This document shows positions 28,861 to 38,274 of a stretch of 64,000 nt of DNA, piece by piece; the stretch's first letter is position 1, and each line of letters opens with the position of its first letter. Under the pieces are notes generated by a model. It was not told the origin of the DNA and made no database searches. It saw nothing but the letters and a program-made list of their open reading frames with translations. Position numbers and translations under genes: made by a program. Source of the stretch: [Borrelia] lusitaniae (lineage in GTDB: Bacteria; Spirochaetota; Spirochaetia; Borreliales; Borreliaceae); NCBI RefSeq assembly GCF_030440365.1, contig NZ_CP124050.1, forward strand, positions 248,001 to 312,000. Reading direction: 5' to 3'.

Positions 28861-29367
28861 ATGAGAATATTTAAAGCTCACAAATATAAATTAGCTTCGA
28901 TTGTAGCCGCTGCCTTATTTTTAATAATCTTAATAAAATTGTTCTTATCATTTTACATGGTAAAAGGCGAATCAATGACACCAACAATATTTGACAAAAA
29001 TTGGATTGTAAGTCACAAATTTGCATATGGGCTTAGACTTGAAAATCGTCAAAAATACCTTTTATTATGGAAAAATCCCAAAAAAAATGAAATGGTGCTT
29101 ATTGAAGATCCTATGACAAAAAAAATTGCCATCAAAAAAATTTTTGCAATTCCGGGAGAACAATTTAAACAAATAGAAAAAAATAAAATATGCATACATG
29201 ATTTAAACTTTAAAATAGATGAAAATATCTTAAAAAAAGATAGTAAAAAAATTCCCAATAATCACTATTTGGTTGTGGGAGAAAATAAAAAGACCTCATT
29301 AGACTCAAGAGATTATGGATTTATAAAAATTGATAACATCTTGGGAAAAATAATTTATTACTTTTAA
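28861..29367 (+). CDS. lepB: Signal peptidase I
   Basis: Type I signal peptidases remove signal peptides from secreted proteins at the membrane. The 168-residue protein has one N-terminal TM helix (about 13-33), the catalytic Ser38 in KGESMTPTI, the general-base Lys92 in IAIKKIFAIPGE, and a late DSRDYGF box (family GDNxxxSxDSRxxG, here ENKKTSLDSRDYG). It is short, without the second TM helix of E. coli LepB. Borrelia is known to encode several signal peptidase I copies; this is one of the small ones. The end converges on the Hsp70 gene with a 22-base gap. Confidence 0.88.
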   Translation: MRIFKAHKYKLASIVAAALFLIILIKLFLSFYMVKGESMTPTIFDKNWIVSHKFAYGLRLENRQKYLLLWKNPKKNEMVLIEDPMTKKIAIKKIFAIPGEQFKQIEKNKICIHDLNFKIDENILKKDSKKIPNNHYLVVGENKKTSLDSRDYGFIKIDNILGKIIYYF

Positions 29368-29389
29368 AAAATCTTGCTACTTTAAATCT

Positions 29390-30859
29390 TTAATAAACAG
29401 TACTTGTAAAAGTGTTTGAAAGACTTTCTTTTGCCACATTGTCAGATGAACTTGTAATTTTTATTTCAATAAAATTAGAAGAGTTTGTATCCAAATCTTT
29501 AGCATTAACACTCAAAATACCACTTTCATTTAAAGTAAAAAGCACCTCTATTTTGGGAATCCCCTTTAAAGCTTTTTGAATATTACCAAAGGAAAATCTA
29601 CCTATAGAATAATTTAAAGAAGCTTTTTTATATTCACCTTGGAGTATATGAATCTCAATTTCATCTTGATAATCATTGGTAGTAGTAAATATTTTGCTTC
29701 TAGAAATTGGCAAAGCAGTATTTCTATCTATTAAAGTAAAAAATTCATTATCCCCTATCTCAAGACCAAGAGAATAAGGGGTCACATCTTTAAACTTAAC
29801 AAGAGGATCATTTCTAGAAAGACTAAAAGCATGAATACCTGCACCAATAGCTACAACTTCATCTTGATTTAAAGAATTTAAAATTGAAACAGAAGGAAAA
29901 GATTGCTTTAAAACTTTTTCAATTAAAGGAATTCTTGTTGAACCACCAGAAAGTATGATTTTTGAAACACTATCAATATCAACTCCAGAATCAGCAATAC
30001 ATTCCATAGACAATTGAATAGTTTTATCAATATATTCACTTATCATTGAATTAAATTCATTCCTTTTAAGTTTGTAACTTAAATGCTTACCATCAAGAAA
30101 AAGCAAAGTGATGTCAACCTCTTCCATAACAGATAAATTTTTTTTACCCTCTTCAATTCGTTCTCTTAGCTGTTCAAGAAGAAATATATCTTCTAAATTC
30201 AAATCGGGATATTCATTTTTAAAACTATCTAAAACATGCTTTTCAATAATTTTATTAAAATCATTACCCCCAAGTCGGCTTTGTCCTTTAGTCGAAAGAA
30301 CAGTATAGGTGTCACTTTGTTTTTCCATAAGAGTTACATCAAAAGTTCCACCTCCAAGATCATAAATAAGAAAAATTCCATCAATCTGTCTTTCAAAGGC
30401 ATAAGCAATAGCAGCTGCGGCTGGTTCATTAAGTATGGCCTTGCAATTTAAACCAGCAAAATTTGCAGCCTCAACAACACCTCTTCTTTGAATCTCGGAG
30501 AAATATGCAGGAACTGTTATTACAGCATTTTCAATCTCTTCATCTAAAAATTTTTCAGCGTTCTTTTTAACACTAGAGAGCAAATGTGCTGAAATATATT
30601 CAGCCCTATAAACTTCGCCATCTACTTTATAAAAAGTATCAGAGCCCATATTGGTCTTAAAATTATAGAATGTTTTTTGAGGATTAACTAATATTTGATT
30701 TTTAGCAGCACTTCCAACAAGAACAGCCTTATCTAAAAAAGAAACAATAGACGGGGTCATTCGCTCGCCCCTTTCATTTAATATTATCTTAGAGCTAACA
30801 TCAAAATACGATGCTACAGTATTTGTAGTTCCAAGATCAATACCTATCCATTTTTTCAT
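29390..30859 (-). CDS. dnaK: DnaK-like Hsp70, short form without lid
   Basis: An Hsp70-family protein of about 489 residues. The ATPase domain is complete: IGIDLGTTNTVASYF (phosphate 1), FLIYDLGGGTFDVTL (phosphate 2), ILSGGSTRIPLIEKVL (adenosine motif). A beta-sandwich substrate-binding region follows (VTPYSLGLEIGD... to about residue 470). The chain then ends, so the alpha-helical lid of DnaK (635-640 residues) is missing. ATG 30859 is chosen because GGAGG lies 5 bases upstream; a start at 30886 adds nine non-conserved residues. It is the last gene of the long minus-strand run after flagellar genes. It is a secondary DnaK; the main one is elsewhere in Borrelia. Confidence 0.9.
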   Translation of the reverse strand: MKKWIGIDLGTTNTVASYFDVSSKIILNERGERMTPSIVSFLDKAVLVGSAAKNQILVNPQKTFYNFKTNMGSDTFYKVDGEVYRAEYISAHLLSSVKKNAEKFLDEEIENAVITVPAYFSEIQRRGVVEAANFAGLNCKAILNEPAAAAIAYAFERQIDGIFLIYDLGGGTFDVTLMEKQSDTYTVLSTKGQSRLGGNDFNKIIEKHVLDSFKNEYPDLNLEDIFLLEQLRERIEEGKKNLSVMEEVDITLLFLDGKHLSYKLKRNEFNSMISEYIDKTIQLSMECIADSGVDIDSVSKIILSGGSTRIPLIEKVLKQSFPSVSILNSLNQDEVVAIGAGIHAFSLSRNDPLVKFKDVTPYSLGLEIGDNEFFTLIDRNTALPISRSKIFTTTNDYQDEIEIHILQGEYKKASLNYSIGRFSFGNIQKALKGIPKIEVLFTLNESGILSVNAKDLDTNSSNFIEIKITSSSDNVAKESLSNTFTSTVY

Positions 30860-31358
30860 GGATACCTCCCCTATGTATTGAAACAATTAACTCAACCTCA
30901 CCTAAATCTAACTTAAACTTCTTAGCAATAGCTTCAAAAGACATGCCTTGTTCATGAAGTAAAATAATCTGATTGCGAACATTATAGCTTTCTTTTATTA
31001 TATTTTTTTCAATAGTAGGCATAGAATAATCCAAATTGCTTTTATAAATGCCATCATTCTTAGATCCAAAATTAGAAGAACTATTCCCAGGAATAGAACT
31101 ATTATTAAACCCCAACAATCTCTGATCAAGAATTTCAATTCTCTCATCAACCTCTTTAATAATTCTATTCAGACTTTCAATTTTTATTTCAATAATATTT
31201 ATATTTCTATCTGTAGCTTGATTAATTTCAATAATTGTTTTATCCACCTCACTTTTAAACTTTTTAAGTATGCTATTAGATTTTATTTTCAAGTTAATAT
31301 ACACATGAAAATATATAAAGACAAATATAATTAAAATAAGATAAAAAACAATAAACAT
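30837..31358 (-). CDS. Membrane coiled-coil protein with C-terminal helix-turn-helix-like end
   Basis: I do not recognise a named family with certainty. The 173-residue product has an N-terminal TM helix (about 2-22), a coiled-coil stretch (about 25-85, with heptad-like Ile/Leu spacing in TVIEINQATDRN to RIEILDQRLLG), a Ser/Asn-rich linker, and a C-terminal segment VRNQIILLHEQGMSFEAIAKKFKLDLGEVELIVSI that looks like a helix-turn-helix similar to those in DUF6115-type proteins. It lies between the FapA-region genes and the Hsp70 gene and overlaps the latter by 23 bases. A link to flagellar biogenesis is inferred from position. Confidence 0.7.
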   Translation of the reverse strand: MFIVFYLILIIFVFIYFHVYINLKIKSNSILKKFKSEVDKTIIEINQATDRNINIIEIKIESLNRIIKEVDERIEILDQRLLGFNNSSIPGNSSSNFGSKNDGIYKSNLDYSMPTIEKNIIKESYNVRNQIILLHEQGMSFEAIAKKFKLDLGEVELIVSIHRGGIHEKMDRY

Positions 31359-31377
31359 ATAAAAGCCCTAAAAAATT

Positions 31378-31686
31378 TTATCTCTTAATATTAACATTTT
31401 TACCAATTTTAGGATCTTCAAATTTATCAGAATATAAACCAAGCATTACACTCTCTTCATTCTTATTTTTTTTAACTGGAAATGAAAGCAAAAAATTATC
31501 CTCAACTTTACTAATTGCATACACATTGCTAACCTCAGAATCAGTATGATAATTTCTTAAAAATTTAAATCTAGTATTTTGATTAATTTTTAATCTTTTA
31601 CGCTTTTCATCTTCTCTTAAAAGTTCTCTAGCCTTAAAAGAACCAACAACAGAGATTTTAAAAACTTCAAATGTATCCATATCCAA
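31378..31686 (-). CDS. Small hypothetical protein in flagellar operon tail
   Basis: A 102-residue charged protein starting MDMDTFEVFKISVVGSFKARELL with no signal peptide, TM segment or known motif. Part of the middle (YHTDSEVSNVYAISKVEDNFLLSFPVKK) could form a small beta domain. It is flanked by fapA (23 bases upstream) and the coiled-coil membrane protein gene (19 bases downstream), all on the same strand. No function can be assigned. Confidence 0.7.
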   Translation of the reverse strand: MDMDTFEVFKISVVGSFKARELLREDEKRKRLKINQNTRFKFLRNYHTDSEVSNVYAISKVEDNFLLSFPVKKNKNEESVMLGLYSDKFEDPKIGKNVNIKR

Positions 31687-31709
31687 ATCCTTATATTAAA
31701 AATCATTCA

Positions 31710-33611
31710 CTAAGACTTAAAAGGAATATAGGTCATAACTTTAATATAATTATCATCTTCTACAAAAGTAACGTTGCTATAATCTTTTGAAAGCTCATAA
31801 AAAGCATTCTTAATATAAAGCTTAACACCCGAGTAAGCTATATTTTCAACAGAAACTTTACCCTCTATCTTAGTATTTCCAAGCTCATTTTGCAAATCAA
31901 TTCGCTTAGCCTCTATCATTTTTATTTCCATTCTAAGAATCTTACTCTCATTAACAAATTCATTGTAACTATCAATCTTTAAGGATTTTTCTGCCTTGTC
32001 TGTAATGAGCACAATATTCTTTTTTAAAGCAACAATATCTTTAGTTAAAACTTCCAATCGCTTTTCAAGCTTTTCAAGATGGCTAGTAAACCTAGTTAGC
32101 AAATCTTTAATTTCAGGATCATAGCCAACATCAATACAAGTTTCACAACTTCTATCAGAACCTATAGAATAAGCCCTGACCTCTTCTTTAGCATAAACAT
32201 TAGAGCCAACTATTTTTGATCTTTTACCAATGCAAAGAACTCTCTTTTTAGAAGAAACTGAAGAATTTACAATGCCTCTTAAAACCTCAACTTCTCCACC
32301 ACAATTTAAAGTAACATTTTCTAAAAACTTAGCCTTAATATTGCCACGTGCATAAATATTAGAATCCCCCTTACCATTAACACCACTGTGAAAAATAATA
32401 GATCCATCCGTTTTTAAATTGCACCTACCCACTAATCCTTTCACTTCTATTCCACTTTTGGCCATAATATTGTATCCATCTAAAACACTGCCTTGAACAA
32501 GAACCATTCCATTATTTACTATATCTCCAGTAGCAGGGCCAACATCACCCTTGACCAAATAAACATTGTGAACAGATATTACACCATCAGAAACAGACAT
32601 ATACCCATTACATTTTGCACAAATTTTATAACCATCTCTAAAGGTATTTTCACCTAAAACAAAATTAATATCTTGTCCACTCTCTGATATTAGCACTTTG
32701 CCAAAAACAGTATAACCATCTACACCTCTCCCAAAAGGAATAATTCTGGCTAACTCTTCTCCTTCAACAACATTCCTAAATCCTATGCTTGAAACCTCGT
32801 ACTCACCAAGACTATTATTTCCATCAACAATAAAATCAATATAAGAATCTCTGCCCTTTACTGGCTCTAAGCCCTTTGCAAGTTCAACAGGCTCACCATA
32901 AACAGGATAATCTACAAATTTTGCTACCTTATCCTTAAGTATTGCATTATCTATCACTCCATATTTTCTAAGAATATTGAAAATATCTTGTTCAAAAATT
33001 TCAGCCCCATTGATTCCAGGTGTGGTGAATTCAATAGTAACTGACATTGAATTTTCTGATATTTGAACCATCATTGTAACATTTTCAGAAGGATCAGATT
33101 CAAAATCAGCAATTTTTTCATAGTATCCACTAGTATTCTCAACTATACCCTTCACAATGTCTTTGTTGAATTTTTCAATATTACCATGCAATTCTAATTT
33201 GGAGAGAACATCTTGATACTTAATAGGAATTCCTTGCCCCTTTGATGGGATCACCTTTAGAAATACACCTTTAGAAGATTTCCTAATAAAAAATTCACCA
33301 TCTGATGAAATCGTTTTTTCTTCTCCTGAATCATTTTTTGAATCAAGAGACACTTTAGGCTTACTAGAAGAATTTCTATAGGCAACTATTTTCCATTTTT
33401 TCTTTCCATATCCCAATATACCATTACTACCCTTTAACAAAATCTCATAGTCTAATTCTTTATAAGGTACTGAAAGTTCTAAAGAAGCATCATTTAAAGC
33501 TTCTTCAAGAGTATCTGCTTCTATTTCCATTAAATCAACATAACTTTCTCTTTCTAAGTAAGCTCGCATTTTATCACAAAGTTCATGAAAATTTATAATC
33601 CTGTTATCCAT
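31710..33611 (-). CDS. fapA: FapA-family (DUF342) protein with N-terminal Jag-N-like domain
   Basis: The 633-residue protein begins with a Jag-N-like module (about 20-62: EADTLEEALNDASLELSVPYKELDYEIL...GILGYGKKKWKI), found in the RNA-binding protein Jag/KhpB and in some FapA proteins. The large middle (about 200-510) has DUF342/FapA features: GRGVDGYTVFGKVL, NGYMSVSDGVISVHNVYLVKGDVGPATGDIVNNG, and beta-helical rungs with GSVLDGYNIMAKSGIEVKGLVGRC. A coiled coil (about 525-585) follows. FapA proteins are linked to polar flagellum assembly in Vibrio, but the mechanism here is unknown. It lies directly after flhF-flhG and one small membrane protein gene. Confidence 0.85.
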   Translation of the reverse strand: MDNRIINFHELCDKMRAYLERESYVDLMEIEADTLEEALNDASLELSVPYKELDYEILLKGSNGILGYGKKKWKIVAYRNSSSKPKVSLDSKNDSGEEKTISSDGEFFIRKSSKGVFLKVIPSKGQGIPIKYQDVLSKLELHGNIEKFNKDIVKGIVENTSGYYEKIADFESDPSENVTMMVQISENSMSVTIEFTTPGINGAEIFEQDIFNILRKYGVIDNAILKDKVAKFVDYPVYGEPVELAKGLEPVKGRDSYIDFIVDGNNSLGEYEVSSIGFRNVVEGEELARIIPFGRGVDGYTVFGKVLISESGQDINFVLGENTFRDGYKICAKCNGYMSVSDGVISVHNVYLVKGDVGPATGDIVNNGMVLVQGSVLDGYNIMAKSGIEVKGLVGRCNLKTDGSIIFHSGVNGKGDSNIYARGNIKAKFLENVTLNCGGEVEVLRGIVNSSVSSKKRVLCIGKRSKIVGSNVYAKEEVRAYSIGSDRSCETCIDVGYDPEIKDLLTRFTSHLEKLEKRLEVLTKDIVALKKNIVLITDKAEKSLKIDSYNEFVNESKILRMEIKMIEAKRIDLQNELGNTKIEGKVSVENIAYSGVKLYIKNAFYELSKDYSNVTFVEDDNYIKVMTYIPFKS

Positions 33612-33613
33612 AT

Positions 33614-34093
33614 TTATTCCTTCTTGCTCATTAAAGTTTTAATAGCATCTGCAACAACTTTTGGATCATTATCTTCAATAAATGACATTTTTTTATTTTT
33701 GCCAATCACTTCATTCATGTCTTCAGTCTCAAATTTATACTTTTTAACCTCTTCTGCAAAATCAACACCACTGCTGCTATTTTGAGAGTTCTCATAAAGA
33801 GAATTTTTATTTTGAAAATCAATATTTTCTTTAAAATCTTTATAAACCTTTTCATCATCTTGAGGTTTATTTTCAATATCATCAGACGATTCTTTAGAAA
33901 AAAGATTAGATAAATATTTCTTATAGATAAATTCAATTAAAAGCCCAATAACAAAAAAAAATGCAAACTGCAAAAAAGATCTCAATAAAATTGTAAAAAA
34001 TGGTAAGCCACAAATCAAACCTAAAACTGCTGAAATAAACAATGCTGACACACTAGCTAATAAAATATACTTTAATTCCCTACTTAAAAACAT
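33614..34093 (-). CDS. Two-TM membrane protein next to flhG
   Basis: A 159-residue protein with two hydrophobic helices (about 11-33 and 36-57) and a polar, acidic cytoplasmic tail (60-159) ending in a conserved-looking PKVVADAIKTLMSKKE segment. That C-terminal pattern (DP-x-V-A-x-A-I-+-x-L) resembles the ends of other spirochaete flagellar-operon proteins. No family is firmly recognised. It sits 9 bases after flhG and 2 bases before fapA, so it is cotranscribed with both and may tether FapA or FlhG at the membrane; that is inference. Confidence 0.75.
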   Translation of the reverse strand: MFLSRELKYILLASVSALFISAVLGLICGLPFFTILLRSFLQFAFFFVIGLLIEFIYKKYLSNLFSKESSDDIENKPQDDEKVYKDFKENIDFQNKNSLYENSQNSSSGVDFAEEVKKYKFETEDMNEVIGKNKKMSFIEDNDPKVVADAIKTLMSKKE

Positions 34094-34102
34094 AATGCCC
34101 TA

Positions 34103-34990
34103 CTATTCCACACCAAAAAATCTTAATATAAAGCCTATAACACCTCTTCTTTTTTTATTATCTAGAGAAACCTCTTCAAGAGTTGCAACAATAGAATCAA
34201 GACAATAGCTAGCTTTGCTATTTGGATTTACCAAAACAAAAGGCTTTTGCTTAAAAACAGAGCTTCTAATATTTTGATCCTCATAAATATACCCCAAATA
34301 ATCAATATTTAAATTTAAAAATTGTCCTGAAATATCTATAACCTTTTTGGCAACTCCTTTAGCCTCACTAACATTAGCTACTCTATTAACAATAAGTCTT
34401 AAATTTTTTAAATTTTCCATCTTATAAGACAAAACCTTTATTATTCCATAAGCATCAGTAATCGAAGTAGGTTCTGGAGTAGTAACAATAACAACATCGT
34501 CACTGGAAAGCAAAAACGAAATAACTTGCCTTGAAATCCCAGCACTAGTGTCTATTACAACTATATCATATTCATATATCTTTAATAATTCTTTTATAAA
34601 TTTATTAACATCAACATCAGAAAGATCTAAGAGCTCCATTGTACCAGAAGCACCGGCTAAAAGATCAATATTGTACTCTGTTTTTGTTATTACTTCCCTA
34701 ATATCACGACTTTGAGCAATCATATGATATATACTATACTTAGGAATAACTCCAAGCAAAATATTAACATTAGCCATTCCAATGTCAGCATCAAGTATTA
34801 GTACCTTTTTGCCAAGCTCAGAATATTTAAGAGCAAGTCCAATTGCAATGTTGCTTTTGCCAACACCGCCTTTGCCACTACTAACGGCAATAAATCTTGT
34901 TTTACTGTTTTGAACTCTCTCATCAACTGAAAAATTAAATTTACCATTTAATCTCATCATATCTCTTAAACTTTGAGCTTGATCTTCCAT
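34103..34990 (-). CDS. flhG: Flagellar number regulator FlhG (MinD-like ATPase)
   Basis: FlhG/YlxH is a MinD/ParA-type ATPase that limits flagellar number and works with the GTPase FlhF at the cell pole. The 295-residue protein has the deviant Walker A with signature Lys, [13 protein letters not shown] (about 37-49), the [16 protein letters not shown] segment, a VVIDTSAG Walker B region and LIVNRVA. A short N-terminal extension ([10 protein letters not shown]) matches the activation helix that stimulates FlhF in other bacteria. It follows flhF by 11 bases. Older annotation calls it ylxH. Confidence 0.93.
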   Translation of the reverse strand: MEDQAQSLRDMMRLNGKFNFSVDERVQNSKTRFIAVSSGKGGVGKSNIAIGLALKYSELGKKVLILDADIGMANVNILLGVIPKYSIYHMIAQSRDIREVITKTEYNIDLLAGASGTMELLDLSDVDVNKFIKELLKIYEYDIVVIDTSAGISRQVISFLLSSDDVVIVTTPEPTSITDAYGIIKVLSYKMENLKNLRLIVNRVANVSEAKGVAKKVIDISGQFLNLNIDYLGYIYEDQNIRSSVFKQKPFVLVNPNSKASYCLDSIVATLEEVSLDNKKRRGVIGFILRFFGVE

Positions 34991-35001
34991 TATAACTTTC
35001 C

Positions 35002-36168
35002 TTAATAATAAGATTTACTTTTTATCTTCTTAATAAACTCTGCATCATCGCTTATTCTGTAGCCATTTATTCTTCTAATAAAAGTAAGTGGTTCTGCAAC
35101 ACTGATATTATGAGGAACAATTTGCCCATCAGTAACATAAGAAACTACTTTATTCATTTCATAAATCAAACTTATTAAATTTCCAACACAAGTGGTTTCA
35201 TCCACTTTGGTAAAAATCACAGTTTTATAATTAAAAGGAGAGAATTGGTGAAATATTTCTTTAACATCCGATGTTTTTGTAGTAGAACTCACAGCCAAAT
35301 GGAATTCAGCATCTCTTCCACAAGCATTAAGAAGCTCCTTCATCTCAGCAAGCTTCATAAAATCTTTAGGACTTTTGCCAATTGTATCAACAAGTATAAG
35401 ATCAAAATCCTTTGAATCAGTAATTTCATCTTTTAAATCTTTAAAAGACTCAATTGCTCTAACCGGAATGCCCATAATATCACCATAAGTTTGAATTTGT
35501 TTTTTAGCTCCAATACGATAATTATCAATAGTAATAATCTTAATATTTAAACTCTTAGATTCTCCATTAATACCATAAATTGCTGCAAGTTTTGCAATTG
35601 TGGTGGTCTTTCCAACACCTGTTGGACCAACTAAAATAAAAACCCTTTTCTTAAGGTCATCAATAATAGATCCCGAACATTTAATTGTCTTTGCAATATA
35701 CAAAACAACATCCTCTCTCACTCTCTCATAATCATCAAGATCTGACAAACTAAATTCTCTCTTAATAAACTCATTAATGTCTTTAATATAGTTTTCAGAA
35801 AAATCATTTTCTCTTAAAATATCTTCAATTTTTGTAATTGTTGGATGATTAATATTTTCTTTCTTGTGAGCAAGTTCTGTTTTAAGAGACTTAACTTCTT
35901 TGAGTACATCCTCAATTGAAGAATTTTCTTCTCTTTTAATGCTTTGAAGGATCTTTCGTTTTTCATCTTCAATATTAATCTGCTGATTGCCAATGTCGTA
36001 TCTAACATAACCTGAAACTTCAACCCAATCTTTGCTAAACAAACCTAAAATCCCCCCATGAGGAACGGTTTTATAGGTCATAACCCTAGCATTCTTGCCA
36101 TATTTTTTCTTAATTATTTCTATAACTTCATTATAAGTTGGACCTTTTTCTGTAAAATATTGAACCAT
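35002..36168 (-). CDS. flhF: Flagellar SRP-type GTPase FlhF
   Basis: FlhF marks the pole for flagellar assembly and is known to control position and number of periplasmic flagella in Borrelia. The protein has a basic N-terminal B domain ([27 protein letters not shown]), then the SRP NG domain: [15 protein letters not shown] (G1), [22 protein letters not shown] (G3) and FTKVDETT (G4). G3 differs from the usual DTAGR. I choose ATG at 36168 (388 residues); an upstream TTG at 36183 would overlap the flhA end and has its Shine-Dalgarno directly against it. Both starts have imperfect ribosome-binding sites. Confidence 0.93.
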   Translation of the reverse strand: MVQYFTEKGPTYNEVIEIIKKKYGKNARVMTYKTVPHGGILGLFSKDWVEVSGYVRYDIGNQQINIEDEKRKILQSIKREENSSIEDVLKEVKSLKTELAHKKENINHPTITKIEDILRENDFSENYIKDINEFIKREFSLSDLDDYERVREDVVLYIAKTIKCSGSIIDDLKKRVFILVGPTGVGKTTTIAKLAAIYGINGESKSLNIKIITIDNYRIGAKKQIQTYGDIMGIPVRAIESFKDLKDEITDSKDFDLILVDTIGKSPKDFMKLAEMKELLNACGRDAEFHLAVSSTTKTSDVKEIFHQFSPFNYKTVIFTKVDETTCVGNLISLIYEMNKVVSYVTDGQIVPHNISVAEPLTFIRRINGYRISDDAEFIKKIKSKSYY

Positions 36169-36172
36169 AATA

Positions 36173-38266
36173 CTATTCTTCAACCTCTAATGTTTTAAGA
36201 ACATTAACTTTAATATTTTGGGGAACCTCTAAAACAGACATAACAACAAGCTCTGGAATCTCTCTGCTTGTTATAACTTTTATTATAGGTCTTGATGATT
36301 CGCTTGAGAGCACAACTGGATAAAATCCTTCTACTTGAACCTCATTTACAATTTTGAAAAGTTCGTAAATAAATTTAGCTTTCAAATTAGGATCAATGGA
36401 ACTTATAAGATCATGATTAGATTCTAAACGAGAATCAATGATTATTTGCTCAAGGCTAGGATTTAAAGTGATTACATTAAGCTCAGAATTTAAATCTAAA
36501 TATCCACTAACTATTTGCCTTCCAACTGATTGTCTACATTTTTCAATCAAGAAAAATATATCCTTAGTAATACTTGTAAAATCTGCAATTGTTTCAAAAA
36601 TTGTAACCAAATTACGAATGGAAACCTGCTCTTTTAAAAGACCTTGTAAAACCCTTTGAATCTCACCAACTGAAAAATTCTTAAGAACTTCTTCAACAAT
36701 AGCCCCATAATCTTTCTTAAAAACATCAAGAGTATTTTGAACATCTTGACGAGTTAAAATTTCGTAAGAATGTCTTTTAATAAGTTCTGTCATATGAGTA
36801 GCAATAATCGAGGGGGGGTCTACAACGGTATATCCCAATTTTTCAGCAGTTTCTCGCCCATCGTCATTTACCCAAAGAGAAGGAAGTCCAAATGAAGGAT
36901 CTTTAACAAGATCTCCATCTATTCCTGAATCAATTCCAATATTTATCACTAAAAATTTGCCAAGTTTAATCTCACCTCGCCCAACTTCAACTCCTCTTAG
37001 CTTAAAAGAATAAGCATTCGGCTGAAGCCTCATATTGTCAACTATTCTAATCTTAGGCACAACTATTCCAAATTCAAATGCAATCTCACGCCTTATCTTA
37101 ACAATACGATCAAGCAACTCAGAGGTTTTTGTATCATCAACTATTGGAACAAGATTATATCCAATCTCAAGAGCTAGTGGATCAAGAGGAACAACAGGAG
37201 CGACATCTTTATCTGAATAAATTGCTGCTTGTTCTTCTTCTAATTTTATTTTTTCAGCAATTTCTTCTTTGCGCTTTATTCCTGAGAGAGAATAAGCTAA
37301 AAATGCAATTAGAAAACTTAAAAAAATAAGAATTAAGCTTGGAAATCCAGGAAGAAAAGCTAAAAAAAACAAAAACCCAGAAACAATCCAATAAATTCCT
37401 AAGTAATTTGTAAATTGATCAAAAATCTCACCACCAAAACTATTTTTTGAAATAGACCTAGTAACAATCAACCCTGTAGCTGTTGAAATTAAAAGAGCCG
37501 GCAATTGAGACACAAGCCCATCACCAACTGTCAATGAAACATAATTATTAAGAGCTTCGCTAAAGTTAAGACCTTGCAAGGTTACGCCTACCAACAAACC
37601 ACCAAGAATATTTATAAGAGTTATTAAAAATCCAACTTTAACGTTTCCCGATACAAATTTAGAAGCTCCATCCATTGCTCCATAAAAATTGACTTCGGAT
37701 TGCAAATCGTTTTTTTGCCTTGTAGCCTCTTCTTCTGTCAAATTTCCAGAACTGTAGGCAGAATCAATAGCCATTTGCTTGCCTGGAAGCGCATCAAGAG
37801 CAAACCGAGCTGCAACTTCGGCTACCCTTGTTGCTCCCTTGGTAATTACAACAAATTGCACAGCAATGATTATTATAAATATTATAAATCCAATAACTAG
37901 TCCTTGAATTCCAGAACTACCTACAACAAATGTTCCAAATGCTCTTATCATTTGTCCATCAAAACTTATACCTTTGGTTAAAATTAATCTAGTAGAAGAA
38001 ATATTGAGAACAAGTCCAAAAATAGTCATCACAAGCAATAAAGTGGGGAAAACAGAGAAATCTAGAGATCTCTTAGAATAAAGAACAATTAAAATAATTA
38101 AAAGACTTATTACTAAATTAATCGTAATCAAAACATCCAAAATAACCGAAGGAAGGGGCAAGATAAACCCAACAACAATAAATATCAAACCGACCGAAAT
38201 TATTAAATCAGACTTATTATTAAGTCCTAAATATCCTAATATAGAATTTTTTCTAGCATCCAACAA
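36173..38266 (-). CDS. flhA: Flagellar export gate protein FlhA
   Basis: FlhA forms the nonameric ring of the flagellar type III export gate; its cytoplasmic domain docks substrates and chaperones. The 697-residue protein has about eight TM helices in the first 330 residues, the FHIPEP-family signature around RFALDALPGKQMAIDSAYSSG (about 154-174), a linker, and a large cytoplasmic domain (about 350-690) with YTVVDPPSIIATHMTELI. Length is typical. It follows flhB by 8 bases and flhF begins 4 bases after its stop. Confidence 0.97.
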   Translation of the reverse strand: MLDARKNSILGYLGLNNKSDLIISVGLIFIVVGFILPLPSVILDVLITINLVISLLIILIVLYSKRSLDFSVFPTLLLVMTIFGLVLNISSTRLILTKGISFDGQMIRAFGTFVVGSSGIQGLVIGFIIFIIIIAVQFVVITKGATRVAEVAARFALDALPGKQMAIDSAYSSGNLTEEEATRQKNDLQSEVNFYGAMDGASKFVSGNVKVGFLITLINILGGLLVGVTLQGLNFSEALNNYVSLTVGDGLVSQLPALLISTATGLIVTRSISKNSFGGEIFDQFTNYLGIYWIVSGFLFFLAFLPGFPSLILIFLSFLIAFLAYSLSGIKRKEEIAEKIKLEEEQAAIYSDKDVAPVVPLDPLALEIGYNLVPIVDDTKTSELLDRIVKIRREIAFEFGIVVPKIRIVDNMRLQPNAYSFKLRGVEVGRGEIKLGKFLVINIGIDSGIDGDLVKDPSFGLPSLWVNDDGRETAEKLGYTVVDPPSIIATHMTELIKRHSYEILTRQDVQNTLDVFKKDYGAIVEEVLKNFSVGEIQRVLQGLLKEQVSIRNLVTIFETIADFTSITKDIFFLIEKCRQSVGRQIVSGYLDLNSELNVITLNPSLEQIIIDSRLESNHDLISSIDPNLKAKFIYELFKIVNEVQVEGFYPVVLSSESSRPIIKVITSREIPELVVMSVLEVPQNIKVNVLKTLEVEE

Positions 38267-38274
38267 TAGAACCT

